Shown here: one piece after another, positions 1 through 5,106 of the stretch | Position numbering within the stretch: position 1 is the first letter of the stretch | How the letters are laid out: each line of letters begins with the position of its first letter | Assembly: GCA_047637855.1 (NCBI GenBank) | Contig: JBLJBF010000094.1 | Location: 1-9,003, forward strand | Length of the DNA: 9,003 bases | Direction: 5' to 3' | DNA from: Pseudoflavonifractor sp047637855 | GTDB lineage: Bacteria > Bacillota > Clostridia > Oscillospirales > Oscillospiraceae | Program-made: the position numbers and the translations under genes | The notes under the pieces: model-generated | Database searches by the model: none | What the model was told of the DNA's origin: nothing | The model's input: only the letters and a program-made list of their open reading frames with translations

Positions 1-384
1 CGGATTATCGGCCACAGCCAGAGCGGCGGCGTGAGCAAATTTGTTGGAGGAGCCCACCACGAAGCGGTCGAAGGTGTACTCCTCGGTGCCCGGCATGAAG
101 GACGCGTCGGGGACCCGGGTGGAAAAGCGCTCCAGCTCACCCTCTCCCAGCACCAGCACCTCAAAATCGGCAGAGAAGAGCTCGTGAAGCGCCTTTTTCA
201 CAGCGGGCAGATAGCGTTTGAGGATGATGTCCCGCTTAAAGTTGGTGGGGGTGTGGAGGACGAAGCGGTCTTCCTCCAGGGCCACGGCCACCGCGTCGTC
301 AAACCAGGTGTTGATGGTGGTGGCCGTCATGTCATTCTCCATGAGGGAGAGAATTTTTGTCCATATATCAGCAGGTGAATTCAA
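1..384 (-). CDS. dnaA: Chromosomal replication initiator DnaA, N-terminal part (3' end outside window)
   Basis: DnaA is the AAA+ ATPase that binds DnaA boxes at oriC and opens the duplex to start replication. The reverse strand gives 128 open codons with no stop. They begin near NSPADIWTKILSLMEND, the N-terminal domain I that contacts helicase and regulators, followed by a helix with NTWFDDA and PTNFKRDIILKRYLP. The segment ends in YTFDRFVVGSSNKFAHAAAL, the well-known lead-in to the AAA+ domain. The Walker A motif lies outside the window. I chose the TTG at 382-384 because AGAAGGGAG lies 8 bases upstream, and the resulting protein begins close to the conserved ADIW/DLW segment as in B. subtilis. 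An in-frame ATG at 409-411 would add nine residues but has no visible Shine-Dalgarno site. The gene is divergent from rpmH, the standard Firmicute origin arrangement. Family is certain; the start is moderately certain. Confidence 0.95.
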   Translation of the reverse strand, partial: MNSPADIWTKILSLMENDMTATTINTWFDDAVAVALEEDRFVLHTPTNFKRDIILKRYLPAVKKALHELFSADFEVLVLGEGELERFSTRVPDASFMPGTEEYTFDRFVVGSSNKFAHAAALAVADNP

Positions 385-504
385 GGATGTATCTCCCTTC
401 TGCTTACCCATTGCAGACTTGAAAATTTTTATATAACTGAGCCTAATTTCAGACCCAGATGTGCCATATTTTCTCTGCTAAGGGTATAAAATTACACGTT
501 ATCC

Positions 505-533
505 ATTATACCAAAAAACCTTGTCCGGGGCAA
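505..533 (-). promoter_or_regulatory. Candidate sigma-A promoter of dnaA
   Basis: On the minus strand the sequence shows a -35 TTGCCC (528-533), a 17-base spacer and a perfect -10 TATAAT (505-510). Transcription would start near 498 and leave a leader of about 110 nt before the chosen TTG. The -35 matches only the TTG part of the consensus. The -35 element is also one arm of an inverted repeat, GGGCAA (528-533) and TTGCCC (540-545), separated by 6 bases. A DnaA-box-like TTATCCATT (499-507, plus strand) overlaps the -10, which could allow autorepression. The promoter call rests on the match, spacing and orientation; the regulation is inferred. Confidence 0.55.
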
Positions 534-648
534 TGTTTTTTGCCCTATACCTTTATAAATAAATAAGTATATTTGTGTGTGTCAAAAATGGGGGTACAAG
601 ATGTGGTGTTTTGAGAAAAAAGGATGAAAAACTTATCAAAAATTAAGG

Positions 649-678
649 TTGACAGCCCTTTTATTCATCCTGTATAAT
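649..678 (+). promoter_or_regulatory. Consensus sigma-A promoter of rpmH operon
   Basis: A perfect -35 TTGACA (649-654) and perfect -10 TATAAT (673-678) are separated by 18 bases. An initiation point near 685 is expected, giving a leader of about 125 nt before rpmH. Both hexamers matching exactly fits the strong constitutive expression expected of a ribosomal-protein gene. It probably drives rpmH-rnpA-yidD-yidC-jag, since no terminator is visible until after jag. Confidence 0.85.
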
Positions 679-731
679 ACCATTTGCGCTTATAGATATA
701 TTTCGTGTAAAGGCGTAATGGTTGTCAACCG

Positions 732-783
732 CGGCTGAAAGTCTCAGCCGTTGTGGTGGGCGGGCCTTTTCAGGAGGGCCGCC
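732..783 (+). promoter_or_regulatory. Tandem stem-loops in the rpmH leader
   Basis: The first hairpin is a perfect 7-bp inverted repeat, CGGCTGA (732-738) and TCAGCCG (744-750), with a 5-base loop. The second pairs GGCGGGCC (759-766) with GGGCCGCC (776-783) across a 9-base loop, with one internal G-G mismatch. Just upstream, 720-730 is an 11-base palindrome, GGTTGTCAACC. Neither hairpin has a following T-run, so they are not terminators. They end 12 bases before the rpmH Shine-Dalgarno site, so roles in RNA stability or translation control are possible. I do not recognise a known leader family. Confidence 0.5.
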
Positions 784-810
784 GGAAGAACGAACAGGAG
801 GTGTACTGTA

Positions 811-945
811 ATGGTTCGTACCTATCAGCCCAAGAAGCGTCAGCGCTCCAAGGAGCACGGGTTCCGCAAGAGAATGCGCACTGCCAATGGCCGCAAGGTC
901 CTGGCCCGCCGCCGTGCGAAGGGCCGCGTCCGCCTCACCCACTAA
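811..945 (+). CDS. rpmH: 50S ribosomal protein L34
   Basis: L34 is a small basic protein of the large ribosomal subunit that binds 23S rRNA. The 44-residue product starts MVRTYQPKKRQRSKEHGFRKRM and continues TANGRKVLARRRAKGRVRLTH, matching the family over its whole length, including the GFRxRM and NGRKVLxxRRAKGR signatures. The ATG at 811 is fixed by AGGAGGT at 796-802 and by the family's usual length of about 44-46 residues. An upstream in-frame TTG at 751 would add 20 residues from the structured leader and is not credible. It is the first gene of the plus-strand origin operon, 177 bases ahead of rnpA, a very common pairing in bacteria. Confidence 0.98.
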   Translation: MVRTYQPKKRQRSKEHGFRKRMRTANGRKVLARRRAKGRVRLTH

Positions 946-977
946 GATGGAACGGGCAAACGAAATAGGGCTTTTTT

Positions 978-1018
978 AGGGGCGGTGGATTTCTACCGCC
1001 CCTGCGTTGCAATACGCA
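978..1018 (+). other. Stem-loops between rpmH and rnpA
   Basis: AGGGGCGGT (978-986) pairs perfectly with ACCGCCCCT (995-1003), and a G-U pair can extend the stem to 10 bp around a 6-base loop. A second small hairpin, TGCGT (1003-1007) and ACGCA (1014-1018), abuts it and shares base 1003. A run of six T residues (972-977) lies immediately before the stem rather than after it, so this does not look like an intrinsic terminator on either strand. It may be a processing or stability element between the highly expressed rpmH and the weaker rnpA. The rest of 946-1122 shows nothing else I can name. Confidence 0.5.
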
Positions 1019-1122
1019 GAAGCGCGACAGAGAAGCGGTGAGCCGCCGAGCAGGGGAGCTTGGACCGGAGCGCCCGACAAAGCCCGTGCACATCCTGAAA
1101 ATCCCCTCATTGGAGTATCACC

Positions 1123-1476
1123 ATGGAGCATACGGTCTCTCTCAAACTGAATCACGAGTTCCGTCGGCTCTACGCCAAGGGGAAGAGCGCCGCAGCCCCT
1201 ACGCTGGCCCTCTACTGCCGGAAAAACCGGTGCGGGCATACCCGCCTTGGACTGACCGTGGGGGTTAAGCTGGGCCACGCCGTGGTGCGCAACCGGGTTC
1301 GCCGCCGCATGAAGGAGGCCTACCGCACCAACGAGGGCCGGTTTCTACCGGGGTACGACATCGTAGTGGTAGGCCGCACCCGCGCTGTCCACGCGACCTA
1401 CCGGGAGATCGAGCGCCATCTCCTCCGGACGGCGGACAAGCTGGGCCTTTTGGTAAAACAGGAGGGCGGGCGATGA
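1123..1476 (+). CDS. rnpA: Ribonuclease P protein component
   Basis: RnpA is the protein subunit of RNase P; it helps the catalytic RNA bind precursor tRNA and cleave off the 5' leader. The 117-residue basic protein has the family signature RNRVRRRMKEAYR at residues 56-68, whose RNR segment lies in the RNA-contacting helix. It also shows the N-terminal LKLNHEFRRLYAKGK segment and the beta strand TRLGLTVGVKLGHAV. The length is typical (about 110-125). The ATG at 1123 is preceded by TGGAG at 1111-1115 with a 7-base spacer. The stop codon overlaps the yidD start in an ATGA at 1473-1476, so the two genes are probably translationally coupled. Confidence 0.97.
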   Translation: MEHTVSLKLNHEFRRLYAKGKSAAAPTLALYCRKNRCGHTRLGLTVGVKLGHAVVRNRVRRRMKEAYRTNEGRFLPGYDIVVVGRTRAVHATYREIERHLLRTADKLGLLVKQEGGR

Positions 1477-1691
1477 AAAAGCTCCTGCTTCTCCTCATCC
1501 GGGGCTACCGGCGGTATATCTCCCCTCAGCGTCCGCCCTCCTGCCGCTTTATTCCCACCTGCTCGGCCTATGCGTTGGAGGCGGTGGAGAAGTACGGCGC
1601 GGTCAAGGGCGGGTGGCTTGCCTGTAAGCGGATTTTGAAATGTCAGCCCTTCCACCGTCAGAAGTCCATCGAGTACGACCCCGTCCCCTGA
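1473..1691 (+). CDS. yidD: Membrane protein insertion efficiency factor YidD
   Basis: YidD is a small membrane-associated protein thought to help insert membrane proteins together with YidC. The 72-residue product has the family pattern throughout: an amphipathic start (MKKLLLLLIRGYRRYISP), the CRFIPTCSAYALEAVEKYG core with Cys24 and Cys30, then GGWLACKRILKCQPFH and the C-terminal YDPVP. A pair of further cysteines (51 and 57) sits in the second half. The usual glycines before DPVP are replaced by QKSIEY. Translation starts at the ATG overlapping the rnpA stop, with AGGAGGG at 1460-1466 inside rnpA and a 6-base spacer. The yidC gene follows after 61 bases, the normal functional neighbour. Confidence 0.96.
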   Translation: MKKLLLLLIRGYRRYISPQRPPSCRFIPTCSAYALEAVEKYGAVKGGWLACKRILKCQPFHRQKSIEYDPVP

Positions 1692-1752
1692 AGAGAGGGA
1701 CAGGCCCCTTTTATTCAAAAAGCCCCTTATTATGTGTTCGGAGGCAAGATTC

Positions 1753-2904
1753 ATGGGTTTTATGCAAATTATTTTGACCCCATTTTCCTGGCTGATCACG
1801 CTCTTTAACGACCTCTTCGGCAACTACGGCGCGGCGCTCATCCTCTTCGCCTTTTTGGTGAAGCTCATCCTCTTCCCCCTGTCCATCAAAGGCAAGAAGA
1901 GTATGATTCAGACGACCGCCATCTCGGCCAAGGTGAATAAGCTCCAGAAGATGTACGGCACCAACAAGGAGAAGTACAATCTGGAGGTACAAAAGCTCTA
2001 CGAGAAGGAAAAGGTGAACCCCATGGGCGGCTGCCTGTGGAGTATGCTGCCCCTCTTCATTCTTCTGCCCCTGTACTACATCGTCCGTGAGCCGCTGACC
2101 TATATGATGGGCCTCACGGCCGACCATATCACGGCCCTTCTGGGTGCGCTTCCCGAGGCCGTGAAGCAGACCGGCCCCTACTATCAGCTTACCGCCGCCG
2201 ACCTGCTGTCCCGCAACTTTAACAGCGTGGTGAACAGCCCCGCTGTGGCCGCGTTTAAGGACAGCCTGCTGAAGATCAACTTCAGCTTCCTGGGGGTCAA
2301 CCTGGCCAGCACCCCCAACTGGAAGTTCTGGACCGACGGGATCAGCTGGTCCAGCGTGGGGCTGGCTCTCCTGCCCGTCATCTCGGCGGGCACCAGCTTC
2401 CTCTTCTCCTTCATTTCGATGAAGACCAACGCCATCAATCAGCAGAGCGCTCAGACCTCTAACTCCACCACCAAGAGCATGATGCTCATGAGCCCCGTCA
2501 TCTCCCTGTGGATCGGCTTTGCCATGCCGGCCTCCATGTCGATCTACTGGATTGCCCAAAACCTCTTCTCTATAGCCCAGGAGTACCTGGCCGGCCACAT
2601 TCTCAAAAACGACTATGAGAAGGCCGCCGAGGAGGCCAAGCGCCACGAGGAGGAGGAGAAGGAGGAGGAGAAGCGCCAGCGGGAGATCGAACGGGCCGAG
2701 CGGGCCAAGCGCATCGAGGAGTCCAAGAACAAGAAAAAGGACGTTAAGCGGGACAGCGAGGAAAAGATCCCCGCCTCGGTCAAGGAGGCCAGCCGCGTGG
2801 GTATCCGCACCTACGCCCGCGGCCGCGCGTACGACCCCAATCGGTTTAACCCCGCCGCGCCCGCCGCCGCCGCGCCTGAGACCCAGGAGCCCGAGGGGGA
2901 GTAA
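1753..2904 (+). CDS. yidC: Membrane protein insertase YidC (Oxa1/SpoIIIJ type)
   Basis: YidC inserts proteins into the cytoplasmic membrane, alone or with Sec. The 383-residue product has an amphipathic N-terminal helix and a first membrane segment near residues 26-44. The charged cytoplasmic hairpin follows (about 45-92), ending in the signature KVNPMGGC. Further membrane segments lie near 97-115, 201-222 and 243-275. The position of the conserved groove arginine (VRxxxYPL in E. coli) carries Lys37 in FLVKLILFPLS. A loop of roughly 85 residues (116-200) separates segments two and three. The tail from about 285 is long and highly charged (Glu/Lys/Arg), then Pro/Ala-rich, so probably cytosolic. 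There is no lipobox, unlike SpoIIIJ. The ATG at 1753 has GGAGG at 1740-1744 with an 8-base spacer; an ATG at 1732 lies upstream of that site and is less likely. Confidence 0.95.
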   Translation: MGFMQIILTPFSWLITLFNDLFGNYGAALILFAFLVKLILFPLSIKGKKSMIQTTAISAKVNKLQKMYGTNKEKYNLEVQKLYEKEKVNPMGGCLWSMLPLFILLPLYYIVREPLTYMMGLTADHITALLGALPEAVKQTGPYYQLTAADLLSRNFNSVVNSPAVAAFKDSLLKINFSFLGVNLASTPNWKFWTDGISWSSVGLALLPVISAGTSFLFSFISMKTNAINQQSAQTSNSTTKSMMLMSPVISLWIGFAMPASMSIYWIAQNLFSIAQEYLAGHILKNDYEKAAEEAKRHEEEEKEEEKRQREIERAERAKRIEESKNKKKDVKRDSEEKIPASVKEASRVGIRTYARGRAYDPNRFNPAAPAAAAPETQEPEGE

Positions 2905-2940
2905 GGCCCTCACTCTGGATGAAAGGAAGGACCATTTCTT

Positions 2941-3708
2941 ATGGAGAAATATCTTGAAATGACCGGCCGCAACGAGGAGCTGGCTATCGAGGCCGCCCTT
3001 CAAAAGCTGGGGCTGGATCGTGACGACGTGTCGGTGGAGATTTTGGAGCGCCCCAAGTCCGGCTTTCTGGGCATCGGCGGCTCCCCGGCCAAGGTGAAGG
3101 TCACCTATCAGGCGCCTGACGCGCCTGTGGCACCGCCTCCGGCCCCCATCCGGGTGGAGAGGCCCCAGCCTAAGGCAGCCCCCGTAAAGGCTGAGAAAGC
3201 CGCGCCCGCGCCTGTTAAGGCGGCCGTCCCTGTGGCCGACGACGACGACCGGGCCGCCGGGATTGCCGAATTTCTCACTGGTCTCATGGCTCACATGGGT
3301 GTGGACGCCGTACCCCAGGTGGCTTTGGGGGAGGAGAACACCTATGAGGTGGAGCTGGTAGGTCAAAACCTGGGCGCGCTCATCGGCCGCCGGGGGGAGA
3401 CCCTGGACGCCATCCAGCAGCTCACCAACTACTCGGTGAACCGGGACCGCGCCAAGCGGGTCCGGGTCCATGTGGACGCCGAGCACTACCGCGCCAAGCG
3501 GGAGGAGAGCTTGGTGCGGCTGGCCGAGAAGGTGGCCGGCAAGGTGGTCAAGTACCGCCGCAACGTCACGCTGGAGCCTATGAACGCCTATGAGCGCCAC
3601 GTCATCCACACCGCCCTCCAGGAGAACCCGGCCGTGACCACCTACTCTATCGGCACAGAGCCCAACCGCCGCACCGTAGTGGCCTACGGCCAGGGCGAGC
3701 ACCGCTGA
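2941..3708 (+). CDS. jag: RNA-binding protein Jag/KhpB (Jag-N, KH and R3H domains)
   Basis: Jag, also called KhpB or SpoIIIJ-associated protein, binds RNA and affects cell division and sporulation in Firmicutes; its gene usually follows yidC. The 255-residue product has three parts. Residues 1-55 form the Jag-N domain, with PKSGFLGIGG at 38-47. Residues 56-103 are a Pro/Ala/Lys-rich linker ending in an acidic DDDD run. The KH domain follows, with its GxxG loop in GALIGRRGETLDAIQQL (145-161), and then the R3H domain at about 188-250 with Arg219 and His223 (RHVIH). All key residues are present. The start ATG follows GGAAGG at 2925-2930 by 10 bases. The gene lies 36 bases after yidC and is the last of the operon. 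Confidence 0.97.
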   Translation: MEKYLEMTGRNEELAIEAALQKLGLDRDDVSVEILERPKSGFLGIGGSPAKVKVTYQAPDAPVAPPPAPIRVERPQPKAAPVKAEKAAPAPVKAAVPVADDDDRAAGIAEFLTGLMAHMGVDAVPQVALGEENTYEVELVGQNLGALIGRRGETLDAIQQLTNYSVNRDRAKRVRVHVDAEHYRAKREESLVRLAEKVAGKVVKYRRNVTLEPMNAYERHVIHTALQENPAVTTYSIGTEPNRRTVVAYGQGEHR

Positions 3709-3720
3709 ATCATCAGAGAG

Positions 3721-3756
3721 AAGGCCTCCGCACCAACTGGTGCGGAGGCCTTTTTT
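3721..3756 (+). terminator. Intrinsic terminator after jag
   Basis: The sequence 3721-3735 (AAGGCCTCCGCACCA) is exactly complementary to 3738-3752, giving a stem of about 14 bp with a tight loop of about 4 bases. It runs into six T residues at 3751-3756. It lies 12 bases after the jag stop and closes the rpmH-to-jag operon. On the opposite strand the stem is followed only by a broken pyrimidine run, so it may stop the convergent ricT transcript weakly at best. A second inverted repeat, GGGACG (3763-3768) and CGTCCC (3778-3783), lies just beyond it without a T-run. Confidence 0.92.
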
Positions 3757-3828
3757 AACGGCGGGACGTTCAAAGGCCGTCCCCTGTGCCGCTGTGTCAC
3801 CGGTATTTCTTCTGCGTGCCCGGCTGCG

Positions 3829-5085
3829 TTACGAGCTCTGGGCCGGGCCGCCGGTTCCCTTGGGCTTGCGGCCCCAGCTGCGGTGGCGGCGGCGGGCGGT
3901 CGGTTTCTTTTCGGCCTTCTCGGCCGCTCCGCTCTCCTCGGCCTGAGGGGGCCGGGGGGCCTGCTTGGGCTTCTCCTGGAGGTGGGGCTTGTCCTGCTGG
4001 CCCTTCTCCTGCTTCTGCTTGGGCCGGTCGGCCTTGGGCTTCTCCTGCCGGGGGGGCGGCTGGGCTCCCCGGTTTTCCCGCCGCTCTCTGGGCCTTTCCT
4101 CCCGCTCTCTGGGCTTTTCCTCCCGAGGGGCGGGGGCTATGCCCAGGCCCGACAGGGCCGAGCCGATGCCGCTCTGAAGCTTCACCGCGGGGTCTACCGG
4201 GGGCGGAGTGACCTTGTGGAGCTTGGCCAGCTCTTCAGGGGGCGGGGTCACATAGTTCTCGGGCCGCTTGCCCTTCCCGTTGCGCACCACCCGCACCTCG
4301 CTGTTGTGGAAGGTGCGGGGCGCGTCGGGGGTGTTGTCCAGCCGGACCTTCACGGTTTCCCGCAGCAGGTTTACCTGGCTTACATTCCCCACCCCCTCGG
4401 GGGTCTCGACAAAGGACTCGGCCTTGGGCATACGCTTCACCGCGTCCTCATAGGCGTCCTGCTCGTACTTGAGACAGCACATCAGCCGCCCGCAGGTGCC
4501 CGATATCTTTACCGGGTTGAGGGAGAGGGACTGCGTTTTGGCCATTTTAATGGAGACGGGCTGGAAATCCTCCAGGAAGGTGGAGCAGCAGAAGGGCTTG
4601 CCGCAGATGCCCAGGCCGCCCAGCATCTTGGCCTCGTCCCGGACGCCGATCTGCCGCAGCTCAATCCGGCTGTGGAACATGGAGGCCAGGTCCTTCACCA
4701 GACCCCTGAAGTCCACCCGGCCCTCGCTGGTGAAAAAGAAGAGGATCTTGTTCCCGTCGAACCCGTACTCCACGTCTACCAGCTTCATCTCAAGCTTATG
4801 CTCGAGAATCTTCTCCTGGCAGGCCCTGAAGGCGGAGTCGGCCCGCTCCCGGTTGCGCTCCACCGTCTCCAGGTCACGCTCGGTGGCGATGCGGAGGACG
4901 GGGCGCAGGGGCTGTACCACGGCGGCATCCTCAACCATGGTGTTGCGCTGGGTACATTCGGCGTACTCCACCCCGCGGGAGGTCTCCAGGATAACGCCCT
5001 GGCCCTCCGCGATCTGGAGCCCGACCGGGTCGAAATAGTATTGCTTGCCCCCGCTCTTAAAGCGGGCGCCGATGATCTCTGTCAT
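3829..5085 (-). CDS. ricT: Fe-S protein RicT (YaaT, PSP1 family) with long disordered tail
   Basis: In B. subtilis RicT joins RicA and RicF in an Fe-S complex that associates with RNase Y, affects mRNA maturation and supports sporulation, competence and biofilm formation. Residues 1 to about 270 are the conserved PSP1/YaaT part, beginning MTEIIGARFKSGGKQYYFDP. The central block FFFTSEGRVDFRGLVKDLAS is followed by the cysteine motifs CGKPFCCSTF (Cys161, 166, 167) and CGRLMCC (Cys198, 203, 204), the expected cluster ligands. Residues about 270-418 form a Pro/Lys/Arg/Glu/Gln-rich, low-complexity tail; the B. subtilis protein is about 275 residues, so this is a large extension. The start ATG has GGAGGA at 5094-5099 with an 8-base spacer. 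The gene is last in the minus-strand operon, 21 bases after holB, as in B. subtilis. Confidence 0.95.
   Translation of the reverse strand: MTEIIGARFKSGGKQYYFDPVGLQIAEGQGVILETSRGVEYAECTQRNTMVEDAAVVQPLRPVLRIATERDLETVERNRERADSAFRACQEKILEHKLEMKLVDVEYGFDGNKILFFFTSEGRVDFRGLVKDLASMFHSRIELRQIGVRDEAKMLGGLGICGKPFCCSTFLEDFQPVSIKMAKTQSLSLNPVKISGTCGRLMCCLKYEQDAYEDAVKRMPKAESFVETPEGVGNVSQVNLLRETVKVRLDNTPDAPRTFHNSEVRVVRNGKGKRPENYVTPPPEELAKLHKVTPPPVDPAVKLQSGIGSALSGLGIAPAPREEKPREREERPRERRENRGAQPPPRQEKPKADRPKQKQEKGQQDKPHLQEKPKQAPRPPQAEESGAAEKAEKKPTARRRHRSWGRKPKGTGGPAQSS
4081..4122 (-). repeat. 21-bp tandem repeat inside the ricT tail
   Basis: Two adjacent 21-base units (4081-4101 and 4102-4122) differ at one base (C versus T). 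They encode consecutive seven-residue units of the kind EEKPRER and EERPRER near residues 322-335 of RicT. Being in frame and in a disordered tail, the repeat probably arose by slippage and may vary in copy number between strains. Confidence 0.8.
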
Positions 5086-5106
5086 AAGAGATATCCTCCG
5101 AATTGA

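Larger units (their letters stand above)
385..810. other. dnaA-rpmH intergenic region, possible part of oriC
   Basis: This 426-base stretch between divergent dnaA and rpmH holds no protein gene I can support. It is markedly more AT-rich than the rest of the window, especially 546-650, which includes a TATAAATAAATAAGTATAT-like run that could unwind easily. No perfect DnaA box (TTATCCACA) is visible on either strand. The nearest plus-strand matches are TTATCCATT (499-507, 7 of 9), TTATCAAAA (633-641, 7 of 9) and TTATTCATC (661-669, 6 of 9). In many Firmicutes origin elements flank dnaA on both sides, and the dnaA-dnaN side is not in this window. The location at the switch between divergent replication genes supports an origin role, but the box evidence is weak. 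The promoters and leader hairpins are listed separately. Confidence 0.45.

Noticed and set aside
409..411. ATG start for dnaA
   Set aside because: No Shine-Dalgarno site precedes it, while the downstream TTG has a strong one; kept only as an alternative.
720..730. GGTTGTCAACC palindrome as a known operator
   Set aside because: An 11-base palindrome occurs easily by chance and matches no operator I can name; only noted as part of the rpmH leader.
751..810. Upstream TTG extension of rpmH
   Set aside because: It lies in the structured leader, upstream of the AGGAGGT site, and would make L34 20 residues too long.
412..810. Possible tRNA, riboswitch or CRISPR in the longest non-coding stretch
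   Set aside because: No cloverleaf, no recognised aptamer core and no repeated spaced units could be seen.
978..1003. rpmH-rnpA stem as an intrinsic terminator
   Set aside because: The T-run is on the wrong side on the plus strand and reads as A residues on the minus strand.
1711..3702. Open frame of 663 codons on the minus strand opposite yidC and jag
   Set aside because: It is antisense to two clear genes with correct starts, has low-complexity Leu/Gly/His-rich composition and matches no family; high GC makes such open shadows common.
3883..5106. Open frame of 407 codons on the plus strand opposite ricT
   Set aside because: Shadow of a well-supported gene; its product is repetitive Leu/Gly sequence with no recognisable domain.
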